A stretch of 64,000 nucleotides of DNA from Globodera rostochiensis (taxonomy: Eukaryota; Nematoda; Chromadorea; Rhabditida; Heteroderidae): the NCBI GenBank assembly GCA_018350325.1, contig JAEVLN010000010.1, forward strand, positions 186,001 to 250,000, in the 5' to 3' direction. This document shows positions 1-12,580 of the stretch, one piece after another (the first letter of the stretch is position 1; each line of letters starts with the position of its first letter). The notes below the pieces were generated by a model that saw nothing but the letters and a program-made list of their open reading frames with translations, made no database searches and was not told the DNA's origin. The translations under genes and the position numbers were made by a program.

Positions 1-18
1 GAACCGAATTCAGCACAA

Positions 19-1515
19 ATGATGCAATTAGGGACAATTGCACAAGTAAAGGGGGGTGACGAAAGGGAAAGGGACGGAAAAGTTTCGGATTTGGTTGGGA
101 AATTGGGAAAATTGGCAATTCAGTCCTTTCCAGAGACAATGGACGTCGACAAACCGGAGGACGGCATTTTTGGCTGGAATGTGACGTGTACGGAAGGCCA
201 GGGGGAGCACGAATTTTGCGGGGCGCTCAGCACGTTGGAACTCGACCCGGCGCTTGGAAATGCTGGACTTGGGACAATGGCGGTCAAAACGCCGCTTCAG
301 GCACTTTTTTCGGTGTTTTTGTTGAAGGCAGGGACCGTTAAATCCATGACGGCAGCTCGAAATTTGGCCCAGGCGATTGTTGAAGGAGAGCCAAAGGAAG
401 AACTAAGGCTGTTCGTGGCTAAGAGAGGCGATTATGTCGGCACGGGCCTGTATCCGACTGAAGAGGACCAAATGAAGGCGTTAGAGAGCTGGTTTGAGAA
501 GTGTTCGGTCGCGAGGAGGGCGTTAGAAGAGAGCGAGTTCGGGCGCATTGGAATGCAGGGACCGGAAGGAAGCGATGCGTTGGCGGATTCCGAAAAGAAG
601 AAGTGGAAAGAACTGCTCGAAGCGACGCCCTGGGTACTGGAACGAATGAGGGCGAAAATTGTCCACAAGGCCACGAGATTTGTCGCGCACCCGCGCGTGA
701 TCATCGGCGATTTCTCGGCAAATCAGCTGGGCGAAGTGTTGGACCAGACCGCGATCGTTGGGCCGAAAGAAGGAACACTGGCCGAGGTTGTCCGCAGTTT
801 GAAGCCGACAGTACTGTCGAGCAAAGTGAAGGCGGCTTTGATCATTGCCGGACGGGACTCTCTGTTGGCGGGTGAACCGGTTGAGGTGATGGCCGAACAG
901 TTCGAAATGATCGCCAAGTGGTGCCGGCGGTTTCCGCACGTTCAGTTCCTTTGGACATGCCCGCCTTATGTGCACAACAAGCAGGCCGAATATGAAGAGT
1001 TGGTCGCCCGACTAAGACCGATGATGAGCCAGCCGCCATTCCTTCCTGCCTGGGTGACAGAGAACGGACGATCGATGGGCGAAGTGTTCCGGTTCGGCAA
1101 CTCGTTTGACAATTTGCGAGTGACGGCGGACGGACTGATGAAGGACGCTGGCGTGCGGGCGTTGAAGGCCTGGCTGTTCACGCAAACCGAATTTCCGGGC
1201 GATCAGCAGCTGAAGATTCGGGCGGTCCATTCGGTGGTGCGAGTCATTCCCTCGGGCGGTCCGGGTGACCCTCGACGGGCGGGCAGTGCGGTCGGTACGG
1301 CTTCGGGAGGTCTGGGGGACCCCCGTCGCCACAGCTTCGGGTCGGCCGGTTGGGAAGACTTTCGGCGGCGCAGCCAGGGCTCGGGTGGCCTGGGCGGTCC
1401 CCGACGGCACACTTTCGATGGTTCGACCGGCGCTGGACGCTTCCATCCGTACGGACGCGGGCCGCTGCGTGGCGGGAACGATCAGCGAGGACAAGGCCCG
1501 CAGCACCGGCGATGA
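19..1515 (+). CDS. Intronless hypothetical protein with SGNH-like core and RGG-like tail
   Basis: A 498-residue open frame with no stop and no needed intron, clearly more GC-rich than the surrounding DNA. I do not recognise the family. Residues about 225-320 are suggestive of an SGNH/GDSL-hydrolase fold: a GDFSAN motif near residue 230 sits where the nucleophile block would be, AGRDSL near residue 277 resembles the third block, and WTCPPY near residue 312 falls in a beta-strand-like stretch. A catalytic Asp/His pair is not evident, so it could be an inactive or unrelated fold. From about residue 415 the protein becomes repeats of the form GGLGDPRRHSFG, ending in Arg/Gly-rich sequence like RNA-binding RGG tails. 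The start is the first of two adjacent ATGs at the window edge, and upstream exons cannot be excluded. Confidence 0.6.
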   Translation: MMQLGTIAQVKGGDERERDGKVSDLVGKLGKLAIQSFPETMDVDKPEDGIFGWNVTCTEGQGEHEFCGALSTLELDPALGNAGLGTMAVKTPLQALFSVFLLKAGTVKSMTAARNLAQAIVEGEPKEELRLFVAKRGDYVGTGLYPTEEDQMKALESWFEKCSVARRALEESEFGRIGMQGPEGSDALADSEKKKWKELLEATPWVLERMRAKIVHKATRFVAHPRVIIGDFSANQLGEVLDQTAIVGPKEGTLAEVVRSLKPTVLSSKVKAALIIAGRDSLLAGEPVEVMAEQFEMIAKWCRRFPHVQFLWTCPPYVHNKQAEYEELVARLRPMMSQPPFLPAWVTENGRSMGEVFRFGNSFDNLRVTADGLMKDAGVRALKAWLFTQTEFPGDQQLKIRAVHSVVRVIPSGGPGDPRRAGSAVGTASGGLGDPRRHSFGSAGWEDFRRRSQGSGGLGGPRRHTFDGSTGAGRFHPYGRGPLRGGNDQRGQGPQHRR

Positions 1516-1951
1516 TGCTCTGTTCTGAGGACCACCACCTGAGGGCAGCTGAAGACTTTGACGGCAGGGACGCCTTTCGTTTTGGGATGGGGATGTAGTA
1601 TTTTTGTTAAGTTGACTTCCCCCTGTGGACTTTTCCCCTTTTTTTAAATTTGTTCTCATCGTGGCATTTTGTTTGGACCTTTTGTCTCCCCCAATTTTGG
1701 TTGTATGTTTTCGCCACGCTTCACTTTTTTTTTCTCACCGGTCTCAGGACAATCTTTGAATAGAAAACCACATTTTTAGGCTTGGCATTTTCGGGACAAT
1801 AATCCCGCAATTTCAATATTCAGATTACATTGGACTTGGAAATGACTCAGTTGCAGACTCTCTTCTCAATGTAAGATTGCTGAATTGGAGAATTTTGATC
1901 TAAATTAAAATTGAACATAAATTTAATTTATTTTTAATTTTCAAAAAACAG
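1516..1951. other. Short intergenic stretch with one possible exon
   Basis: T-rich non-coding sequence. A possible small exon at 1824-1870 (acceptor cag before it, donor gtaaga after it) joins in phase 0 to the exon beginning at 1952. It may be an early exon of the downstream fusion gene. No start codon could be fixed. Confidence 0.3.
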
Positions 1952-4900
1952 GACCAACCCAGTCAGCAGCTTCAACCAACAACAATTGCTCGGCGACCAA
2001 CGGGGAAAAAGAAACTTTTTGCTTTTGGGAAAAAACGGAAGGAGAAAGCGACGACCGTTCCAAAACGTGAAAATGTGCAGAATGCGATCAGCGATCGCGG
2101 ATCAATGTGAGTCATTTTAGGCAGGCCATTCTGCTGGCGGGGGGTGGGCGGGGCAGGTGGATCGGTGCGGTTTAAAATGGTTTTCACCATTTTTTGTTTT
2201 TCATTGGACATTTCTAGGCCTATTTTAAGCTTCTCTAAGGGTGAGGTTGTGCCGACAGGCTCCCCCGAACATTTTTAGAATTTTGTCGTTTTATTGAGAG
2301 GAGATATGCAATTCTTAAGGATAGCGTTAGATTTCTAAAATTACTGCCAAAGCTCTTAATTAAGCGTGAGCAAGTTTAGTTCAAAATTTCTATTAAATTC
2401 CAACCCCCCCCCCCCAAATACCTTTTTTAATATTTATTTTTTAACATTTCAAAATCCCTCATTACCTTATTTTAATAAATTGTATCTGTTTATTTAACCA
2501 CATATCGGCATTGGGACGCGTAAAAGAACACACTACTTATCGCAGCCCGTTGCTTTTCGTCATTTAAACAAAATTTTGTTTCAAATTTAGCGATCGTTTT
2601 CTCGTGTCCGGGAGGGCAAACCTCGGCAATCTTTATAACTCAATTACGGACAATTTTGTCACTTCTGACGAGATAAAATACAGCCGCGAAATTTTCAACA
2701 TGCGCAACTTCACAAAACAGAGCGGTGGACCAATAATTGGAGAAGAAATCGTTGAAATAGACAACTTGAACAGTTCGGAGGAACGGACCAAAATGTTGGG
2801 ACCGGAGCAGAAGGTCAGCAGTGGTTGAGAGCACATTGAGGTGCCGGTGTTCCAGAACCAGCGGAACCGTGGGAAAGTTACGGGAACGCAGGACCCTCCC
2901 CCCCCCCCCCCCCCTCCCCCCGCACTCTCCTGGCTATGGGCCTGACCGGAATCAGATCACAAAAAATTAGAACCAGCAGGGCATCAATCACCAGCAGAAC
3001 AAGTCGTTGTGTTCAATGGGTGAGCGGTCCCTAGTACTTTTGATCAGTTTTTTTGCATTTTAATTAGGGTTGCTCCCCAACCCCCGACACCCGAGCCCCA
3101 AAATGGGGTCGTCCCCGATCCCCGACAATTTGGTCCTCCCCGACCCCAGACATTATCAACCCCGGCCTCCCCGACTTTTCCGCCCCCGAGTGGTCGGGGA
3201 GCAAACCTAATTTTAATTGATTGGTTTCTGTTTTTTTAGATCAGTGTAATCAGTCGATTGACTTTAGCTCGATGAATTACCAATAGACATTCATTAATTG
3301 AACAATACCATAAATTTTGATTATGATTAGGGTGTGGGTTCCAACCCGATCCGATGCCACGACTTAAACCAAAGTGAATTGTTTAGGTATTTTCACTGGA
3401 ATGGGACAATCCGAAGGTGAGGGAGTCCGTGTTGAAACAGAAGAAGCCGAACGATGACGGCACACATTTTGTTGGGTCGGCATGCTTTGGAACACTCGTT
3501 GCAGCAATTGTGACTTTTGATGAACAGACTTCATTGGAGGAAGCGAAAAAGGTGTGTCCAAAAGCGGCGATGGTCGTACAATTAATTAAATTTCTAATCA
3601 TTCAAAGCTTGCGCTTTTGCATATTCGTGGGAACGCAATGCCCTCCTCGGAAGACGATGACGCTCTCAAATCTCTGAACAAATCCGTCCGGATCAGCGTT
3701 TTTGTGGACCCAACCATTGGCGCCGGCGGCACTGATAGCGGATTTGGGCTTCCGATCACTTTTTCGCTGATTCCACTTTCTGCCATTGTCGACAAAAAAT
3801 ATAAGCACACATTTTTGCCTGTTCCCATGAGCGAAGGTGTTTTGTGCAACGTTTTGGCTTAACATTTTGTTCAATTATTTTTAGACCATAATCTTTTTGG
3901 GCAGATCCTGTTATGTGCGCAAAGTGTGGAAGAATTTGAGTTGGTATTGAAAGCGGCCGGCCAATCTCAAAACGAATATTCATACACTTTGACGTCCGAA
4001 TTATTAATCAAATATATTTAATTAATTTAGAAAAACTCTATTTAAATCATTATTTTGATTCAGCAAGGATCAGCTGAACAATGCGAAACAAATGTTCGGG
4101 GATTTGGAGAAGGAGAAAGCGGCGATTGATGCTTTAATAAAAAACTGCGTCATTCGTTTGAGACGGCACCCGGGCACTTCGTTTGACGCGACAGGCACAG
4201 GAGAAGCTGAACAATTGTCGATTGAGATGCTTCAGGAGGCGGTCTGCCAATATAAGACAGACGCTGGCTATCTGTTGAGCTTTGTGACCAGAAGTTGTTA
4301 CCGAAAATCGAGCTGATCCGGCGCTTGGAGTCAGAAGGCACATAATACATACAATTTGGGGGTGGGAAATTTTTAATTTTTACAAATAAAGGTGTCCATT
4401 ACATCGGACATGGCGAGCGACGGATGGCGGATGTGTTCAGGGGCAACGAGGACAGCGACTTAGCCTCCGCTCTGCATTTTGTTCTTCTGTACAGCCAGGC
4501 GCAAACAACTCCGCCCGATGTTGCTGGATCGTTGCATAAGCAATGTTTGGGCCAACTTTTCGAAATGGCCGGACGTGGAAAGATGTGCACTTACATCGAT
4601 TTGGAAGTGTTGCTGAGTTACGACAATTCTGCCTTGGAACACGGAGGACTGCCGGAGGGCATTCGCGCATTGGACGGATTCCCAAACATTGACAGTCGAT
4701 TGGTCAAAATGCGCGGACCCAAATTGCTGACGGCCGATTGTGTGATGGAGGAATGCGATAAATTTCAAACCTGCATTGCTCGGGTCAGTAACGGACGGCA
4801 AGCGTTCTCCAAACACACAATGTTTTTTTGACCGAAATCACAAACCGTTAATGGTTACGATCTTGGACCTAATGCAGAATTTGAACATTTAATCGAAAAT

Positions 4901-7900
4901 TATTTTGCGTGAAGGCACATATAATGCTTAAACGGATTGTTCAGATTGAGAATTATCAAAGGACCAAAGTTGGAGCAGTACCGCCAGCTGATCAGAAGAC
5001 AGAAGCGTGCAGTTTGCCGTGCCCCCGCTGCGAAGGCTATGGTGGCAAATGCCAGAACGACGACTTCCACTGGGGCTGCGATAACTGTGGCAAAATGTTG
5101 GCCTTCGTAAAACAGGACAATGTGAGTCATTTGCGGCATATCATCCAAGCAATTTGAATAATCATTCCCCAAAGGTGCCGGTTACTCATTTCTATTGCGC
5201 CTGTGGTGCCACACCAGTGGAGGCATTCACTTTCCGCTGTTTGGATGTGGAAACTCATGGCGACAAATTTGCACATTTTGCACCAAATGAATTGGCCATT
5301 GAATTGAAGAGGATGAATGACAAGGGCATTTTGAATCTTTTGCTTTTGAGTAAAACTGGCGTGGGCAAGTCAACGCTGATCAATTCGGTCGTCAATTATT
5401 TGAGCCATCCGACCTTCAAAGATGCAATTAAGGTCGGTGGAACGAAGGCATTTATTTTGCATATGTTGACCGATTTAATTCGAAGTTTTGGAACAGGCTG
5501 ACAAAATTGAGTGGGTCATACCGGCAAAATTCTACATGGAGGAATACGATGACGACGACTATTTGGTGAGAAGGGAGGTTCAATTGGGAGAGCAGAGCGA
5601 TGATGAGCAGCTTAAAACTGGCAACTCGCGGACCAAATCGCCAAATGCTTACATAATCCATTCAAAAGGTAGTTGGAGAAGACAAAAAATGATAATAGTG
5701 GCCTTTAACGCTATATTTAGGCTAATAACAGGCCTATTTTATTGAACTCGATGAAAAATCGTGATTATTTTCATGCTTTTTATTGATTAGCAGAGCCGGG
5801 ATTTAACTAACCTACTATAAATCGGGATTTTAAAAAGTAAATTAGGTTACAACCCATTTTGGCACATCATTTGAAAAGTTTTAGCACTATTTTTGAAGTT
5901 TTTAGAATTTTTGATAGGTACCTAAAACAAAGATTATCACCTAAAATCACGATCATTGATTAAAACAGACGTCAAATGTTCAGGGTACAAAATTCGGTTG
6001 ATCGACACGCCGGGCATATGCGACACGGACGGCGGTGTCGAAGGGGACAACGAAAACTTTCACAAGACGCTCAACTTTATCAGCACGTTGCCTGAACTGA
6101 ACGCCATCTGCATTCTTTTGCGGTCCAGCGAGACATGCATCACGGCAGAATTCAAGTATTGCCTGAACGGACTGCTCACTTATTTGCATAAAAATGCCGC
6201 TGAGGTGGGGGCAAAAAAGAAAATTGAGTAAAAATTATTGTTCTTACAAATTAGAACATCGTTTTCCTGGGCACAAACGGGCGTGGTTCCGACTACAAAA
6301 TGGGTTGGTTGGTTGGTTTGTGTTGTAGCCGGGATGTGTGAATGGTGCAAATTAACGAAACACTTTTTAGTAAAAACGCAGGAATTGCTACGGGAAATGT
6401 TACCGCAAGTTGAATCTAACCATAAGGTGGGGGATTTAATGTGTGTTCTCTTATGCCATAATTTTCTCAGACATTTGGAAGGATTTGCTTTTCAAAATTT
6501 GTCATATTTCTTATCGCGCAAAACTGGGCATTACTTTAAGGTGAAAATTCCGCTCCAACGGGACAGAATTTACTGTCTGGACAATGAGGCGTTTGAGCAT
6601 TTGTGTCTCATCAAAAAGGCCAACGTTCAATACTCCCAGAAACAGATGGACAACTTTTCGGAAAGTTGGAGCCTGGCTGATCAGGAATTTCAGCGGCTGT
6701 TGAAGTACGTGTCCACCAAGTTGGTGCCCCATCGTACATGGGAAACCGTGTCGCTCAACGAGGCCCGTCGGATCATCGTCGACTTGGCTCCCGCATTGGC
6801 AGACATATCAGAGGCCATTCAAGTGCATAATGCCAAAATATTTGAAAAACTATTTGTTTGTGCTTTACAGAGCAACCTCGACCGCATCGAAGCTTATGAA
6901 AAAGCCATTCGAAATGGTCAGCAGCCAACCGCGACCGTCCTTAAAACTGTCAGGCGTGATCTGTTGCCATACCCCCGGACCGTTTGCACTTCGGTGGCAT
7001 TTAAACCTTTGCCCTTCTTTGTTTAAGTGTATTGGTTTTGGACAAATCAAAATTTGCAAAATTTTAATGCCTATATATTGAGGATTGATTCATACAGAAT
7101 TGAATTAAAATTTTAATTTTGATCCAATAGTTCTACATCAGATCGCGGGCCGTACCCAGATTTTCGGGGGAGGGGGGGGGGGGGGTTGGGCACAGTTCGG
7201 GGAACAAAAACACTAATTTTTCTTATGGTCTATTTATGTTTTTAACATTTAAATTATAAAAGGATTGTTGCACCGAAGTAAAAAGGACTGAGGAGGGCGA
7301 CTTCAAAGTGTACAGGCGAAAGTGCCACGAGCACTGTTACTTGAAAGGCATTCCTCCGGAGCTTTTTCCCAATGAGTCGCTGAAAAATTGTTGGGCAATG
7401 AATGGACAAGACAAATGCACGGCGGTGAGTTTTCGGAGCAAATGTATAAAAAAGTTGCGGAGTCATACTGTCGAGGAGTTTATGTTGAAATGACAAAAAA
7501 AATATTGAAATGAAAATTTAAAGTTTGATTTGGATTCGATGGGTTGAATTCGTTTGGAGGTCACAACATGCGTTTCAGACCAATGGATGTGGCTGCGATT
7601 GGAGTGTGCACATGCACTACACCTACGAGCAAACAGAAGTGCCTCTCGAACTCGACGAAGCGACTCAAAAGATCTCTGATAAACGTGAACAGATGCTGAA
7701 AGAGCGAGAGCTGATCTATTCTAAGGCATAAATTAGCATTGGAATCAGTAAAAATCGTTTTAAATTTTGAATGAGAATAGAAAAGTGATTAAAATACAAA
7801 TTCCAAAAACATTTCAGGCAGCTTCGTTTAGTTGCTTCCTGAAGAAATGGGCGCTGAAACCGTACAACGACAGCGTGGAGCCGTACATCCAGTTGTCCAT

Positions 7901-8458
7901 CAAGGATGCGAAAAATGTGGTTAAAGAATGCAATGGGGCAGCCGAACATGAATTTCATACGAAGAAGTTGAAAGGGCTCGAAGTCAGTTTTGTGGGATAT
8001 AAGAAAAGCCCAAACTTGAAGGCCGATCGAGATTTCGAGCAGCGCCTATTGGCACCGCCGACTCCCCTCCTCCTACTCCTAAAAAGCTTAATTTAAAAAG
8101 CGTAGCCTTAAAACCAAAATTTCGCTCAGAAAAATGTTATTTTCTTTAAAATTTTTATGAATTTTTTGCTAAATCCGAAAATGTTAAGGAATCGCTCCGT
8201 CTCTACAGAGAGCAAAAGGAGCTCATGGAAAATGCAAAGTCCGACGCCGCTAACACTGCGAACGAAGTTAAGGCGGCGGATGTGAACAAAGTGCTTGAGG
8301 AACTTTGTGAATTGCCAATGTTTGGCAAAAGCATTCGACAAACGTATGAGACACAGCAAGAGGGACGGCGCAAACTTCAGAGAGAGTATACGGAAAAGAA
8401 GGTCGTCACTGTGCCGAAGCTTGGCAGAAACATAAACGGTAAGGGCGCTTGGAACTGA
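1952..8458 (+). CDS. Stonustoxin-like region fused to zinc-ribbon and AIG1-like GTPase, multi-exon
   Basis: At least 17 exons; well-supported ones are 1952-2106, 2591-2813, 3387-3551, 3608-3836, 4392-4783, 5175-5432, 5497-5668, 5969-6204, 6255-6303, 6371-6426, 6471-6822, 6871-6993, 7263-7424, 7579-7725 and 7818-8036. Exons at 2591-3551 (SGRANLGNLYNSITD; THFVGSACFGTLVAAIV) resemble the N-terminal part of stonustoxin/verrucotoxin-type proteins, which also occurs in many non-venom proteins. Exons near 4920-5230 carry paired CxxC motifs (CPRCEGY, CDNCGK, CACG) like a zinc ribbon. The G domain follows: Walker A SKTGVGKST, in which the usual first Gly is Ser, switch II DTPG at about 6007, and a TNGRG strand in the G4 position at 6270. 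Downstream cysteine/histidine motifs (CHEHCYL, CGCDWSVHMHY) and a Tyr-Asn-Asp motif match the C-terminal part of the same GTPase family. The intron after 7725 appears to use a GC donor. The start and the last exon are uncertain. The protein is probably cytosolic and its function is unknown. Confidence 0.65.
3066..3209. mobile_element. Small GC-rich inverted-repeat element in an intron
   Basis: 144-bp element with terminal inverted repeats agggttgctcccc / ggggagcaaacct and a flanking direct repeat ttttaatt (3058-3065 and again after 3210). The interior iterates CCCCGA-type words on both strands. Related copies lie at 21928 and 26366. Length, ends and 8-bp duplication suggest a nonautonomous hAT-like element. 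It lies in an intron of the GTPase fusion gene. Confidence 0.7.
8036..8165 (+). mobile_element. Degenerate hAT-MITE fragment next to an exon of the GTPase gene
   Basis: The segment gcgcctattggcaccgccga followed by ccccctcctc-type sequence and an A/T tail matches the core shared by the MITEs at 16447, 19512 and 59663 (gcgcctatcggcaccgccga). It lies immediately after the conserved part of the exon ending near 8036, so the open frame that runs through it is probably intron sequence. No intact termini are seen. Confidence 0.5.
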
Positions 8459-10847
8459 TCAGATCAAAACAATGCAGACCCCCCACATTTGGATCAGTGC
8501 AAAACATTGCTTAAGACTTGAAATTACAAAAATATATACCTATATTTTTATATTGCTTAAGCGGCGGGCAAGCAAGCGCGGGAGCAGCGTCTGAACAAGT
8601 TGGAGCAACGTGAGTTTTGAGTCGCATAAGCAATAAAAGAGTTTGTTGGCCTAGTATTTAGCGCCAAATTGAAGAGTAAACCCCCCAAAAAGCATATTAG
8701 CCTTTTTGTGTTGTGTCCCCGGTTAGGGGTTTTGAGACCATTTGCACGTCCAGGGAAAAACCGCATCATTAAGAACAAATTGATCGGGTTTATCAGGGAG
8801 AACAGGGATTTGGGTTTGGAGCTCGAATGGACCGTTGAAACTTTATGGTACTGTATTTTTATACAATTTCTATGCACGTAGATGGAGAGCTCAAGTCAAC
8901 CGTGAAAACTGGAACGCGGTGGAACACCATCAAACGTAATTTTACAAATATAGACTTTATTAGAACCCGGACAAAATAGAAATCTAACCAAGATTTTTGT
9001 ACAACGTTTTGTTCCCCCGGTTGTCCGGTCTTTTAGTTTTAAAAATTAAAGTGCCACACGCGTTTGCCCTAAGGCAAATCTTCCGTTCAGAATCTGTACA
9101 AAAATGTCAAAACCTGCAAGGCTCTGAAATGACAACCATTTTTTAATACTGCTTTTATTTTGGGAATAACTTTTTTTTGGAGATTTATCCAATTGATTGG
9201 CTCTTTTGCTTATAGGGGTTTCAACAACGTTTAAATTTGGTATTATATCTGATCGGTTTGAGTTTTAAATGTTATTCAAAAAAATTATAACTCATTTGTC
9301 AGTGCTTTGATGATCGATCAGTTTTCAGAGTTTGTCAGCAGTTTCTGGTCATCTCAAACGCAACCTTCGTCGTCACATCATGCCCTGTTCTCTTCATCTG
9401 ACACCAACAAATCTCGTTCCAAAAAAAAACCCCAGTGTCGCTGAGTTAACATTTATTCTATCTCATTTTTTGTTTTTTCAGTATTCATTCGTTTTTATTT
9501 GTCTCAGGATTCGATTAAGATTTGCATTTGAATTTTCTTATCGATCACATACTACCTATATTTTTTACAAGATAAAGTTTTTGAATTTAATTTCGGGTTT
9601 TAAATTTTTTAACAGCGAGTTTCACGGTTTATTAGGTTTTTGGCATTTTGATTTAATTCGTTAACAGCTGGTTTTATGTTCATGGGATTTTGCTTGTGCT
9701 TGGGTAGTGAGTGTCTGGGTAGGATGGGGGCTCTGACATATTTAGTTCACGTATTTAACACCGCTGTTGGAGGTATTAAAAATTCTCACTTTTGTTAAAA
9801 GTTATAGTAAAAAAAAAATGCTTTTCAATTGCTACTTTTAAAAAGTTAAAAATAAGAGGCAAATATACCTTACTATTAGGAGAGAGACCTTTTTGGTCAA
9901 ATTTCTTCTAAAAATTGTCTGTGTTATTTAATGCACTGATTACGAGTTGGTGAATAAAAAATAAAAATAGAGAATTTAAAGCGGTTTTTGAATCGGTTGG
10001 ATTTTTGAAAATTAAGGAAAAAATGACTACCTGGCTAGTGTTTTTTACCGAAAAAACTAAGGGGTCAAAAATTCTGAAAAAAATAATTGATCAGAAAGAC
10101 TTTAATAGAGCTTACCCTAAAACTTCACATTTTTGAATGGGAAGGAATGTTTTTATTGTTGTTCGAGTTCTTCAACAAATCTTGGCATGCTTCGACAGAA
10201 TTTTGTCCTCTCATTTGAACCAGATGTGCCGTCGTCTGCGGCGGCTTCCACCACATGGCGGCACTTGGTGACTTCTAAATTAATTAGATTTTTTGTGCTA
10301 AATATATTTATTGGTTTTTGACAAAAAAAAATAAAAACATTAACTTTTTTGACACATTTTGAGATTTACAAAATTCATCGCCATTTTTCCCAAAATAAAA
10401 TGCCAGTTTGACGTTTAATATGTTATATTTTGCAACATCGCTTTAAAAAAAATTGTGAAAAAAGGTTCTTTAAAAATTCTTGTATATATTATGGAATTTT
10501 TAATTGTTCATAAAAAATAAATTAAACGAATCAATATAATGAATTTATTTTTGTTTTTTAACATATATGTAGCCTTCATCGATTTCATAGCAATTTATTT
10601 ATTTGTGAAGCATCCGGTGACAGGAAGGAAGTCAACGACGTTTAAACCCTTGAAAAAAACAAATAAGCCAATAAAAAAGCAAATAAAATTCTCGTTTCTT
10701 CATTATTAATATTATATAATTATTATAATTTATATTTTACAAATCTTAGAAAGGTTATTTGCTGAAACACAATATTTATTGCTAATATGTTCATTATTTA
10801 AATTTCTTATCTATAAAAGAAAATTTAGAGACAAAAAAGAGCACTTA
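8459..10847. other. Gene-poor AT-rich interval
   Basis: The first ~450 bases may still hold small 3' exons or the 3' UTR of the upstream gene: an Ala/Gln/Arg-rich open piece lies at about 8560-8620. Beyond 8900 I see only AT-rich sequence with poly-A/T runs and no open frame with family motifs or credible splice sites. Confidence 0.5.
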
Positions 10848-12564
10848 ATGTTGGTATTAACTCAATTTTTGTTTATTTCATTTATACTTTTATGCAATTG
10901 CGACCCACCACCACCACCAACGGTCCCTTTCTTCCTCGAGGGTACCGTACAACCCAGTGGAAATTACCATATTTTTGTACGTACCGTACCATCAACTGAG
11001 GTGAGCCTAAAATAAGGCGGGCATTAACTTGGTTTGGCAAAGTGCCATTACAAAATGAATTTAAATGGTTTTTTTTCTACAAAAATGTTGAATTTTATGC
11101 ATTAGGTGACGCGCATTTTGCAATCGTACGACGACAAAATTTGCAGCGTCGAAAATGAAATAATAAAAAAGAATGCCGCATGGATGAAATACAAAATCAT
11201 TCCCGAACTGAGAGAGGACCGATTCAAAGCCGAGTATGCTTATGGAGTGTTGGGCGACGGCACAATTATGGACGGCACCAAATTCGAGATCAAATTGGAC
11301 TGGAAAAGGGCACACGATGCCTATTTTATGCGAAAATTTGATCCAATTTATGTGCAAATTTATGCCGTCAACGAACCTTTGAAAACGGTAGGAATTTTAA
11401 ATCAATTTTATATAATTTTATTTAATTTAAGTCTTTGGTGGAACGAATGCTGTTCAATCCTAGCTCAGAAGTCGAATACGAATTCATTTATGGGACTCTA
11501 CGAGACCAAATTGGAGTGAAAAAATACCTTTTGGGACATATTCCAAATGGCACGGAGAATATGGAAAAATATGCCGTAAAAGTTCACAGTACCAATCGGA
11601 CGGTCGATCAAATTAACGATGTTCAAATGGTGGAGACCGGTTATGTTTTTGTTTTACGAAAAAAAAATATTTGAAAATGGTTATTAATTTGTATTAAATA
11701 CCATTTTTAAATGTTAACAAAAGCAGCTAATATATAATCGATTGATCTTCAGATACGGAAGGCAATTTTGCAATTGATTTTGCAAGTGATAAGCAAGCGC
11801 CAGAAGAATTTTATCTGTCATTTTACGAAGCCTCAAAAATGCAAAATCAAAATGTAAAATTCTTCATTTTGATTTATTAACTAACATTATAATAATAATA
11901 TTAACAAATAATCTTTTCATAATTTTAAGCGAGCAGAAGTAAAGCCCAAAGTTTTGCGAATCGACGACCCGACAATATTATTAATGTTTGGAAATGAAAT
12001 AAATGTAAAAATTGACTTTCTAACCGGCAATTGGACTACAGTTAAACGGCAAAGTGTCGCCGAAATGAAATTCAAAGCTCAAAATATATGGGAAATTCGG
12101 GGATTAATTGAAAATGTGCCGGAATTCGATGGATTCAAAGCGACAAAAATTGAGGTTTTTTGTTTTGTTTATTTTAAATTAAATTTAAACATTTAATTCG
12201 TTTTAAGGTGGCACTTTTCTCTACAGACCCTTGCAATTATTCCATAAACGCGGCGGGTCCGTCGGCAATTTGCTCCTCGTCCTCAACAACGCAAGAAGCG
12301 CTCAAAAAAGTTGTGGCAACCGAATCGGAGACCATCAGCGGCAGTTACATCTTTTCAATTGACGGAGTACAAACTGCAGATTTAAGAAGCATTGAAACCA
12401 AAAAATCGGCACTCTTTGGGTTGAGGACCAAAAGTTTAAAAAAATTGGGCACAATTTATGTGATGCTAACACCGACCGAATTTGTGCCATCTGAAACGGT
12501 TCTTTACTTTGAAAATAAATTATTATTTACTTTTAAAATAAAACAGTCAATAAAACCATTTTAA
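10848..12564 (+). CDS. Secreted protein of unknown family, six exons
   Basis: Exons 10848-11000, 11106-11387, 11432-11639, 11753-11853, 11930-12153 and 12208-12564 join in phase with GT-AG introns of 40-115 bp. The first exon encodes a clear signal peptide (MLVLTQFLFISFILLCNC) followed by five prolines, so the product is probably secreted. I do not recognise the family. The mature protein reads like several beta-rich modules of about 80-110 residues, each with a central Gly (YGVLGDGT, YGTLRDQIG, IRGLIENVPEF, ISGSYIFSIDG), which hints at internal duplication but is weak at sequence level. Few cysteines are present apart from a small cluster near 12230-12275. AATAAA signals overlap and follow the stop. 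An alternative upstream start at 10779 would bury the signal peptide and is disfavoured. Confidence 0.6.
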
Positions 12565-12580
12565 AAGTAATTTATAGTAA

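Noticed and set aside
9332..9664. 110-codon open frame
   Set aside because: AT-rich, hydrophobic by composition, and no motif, splice sites or flanking exons.
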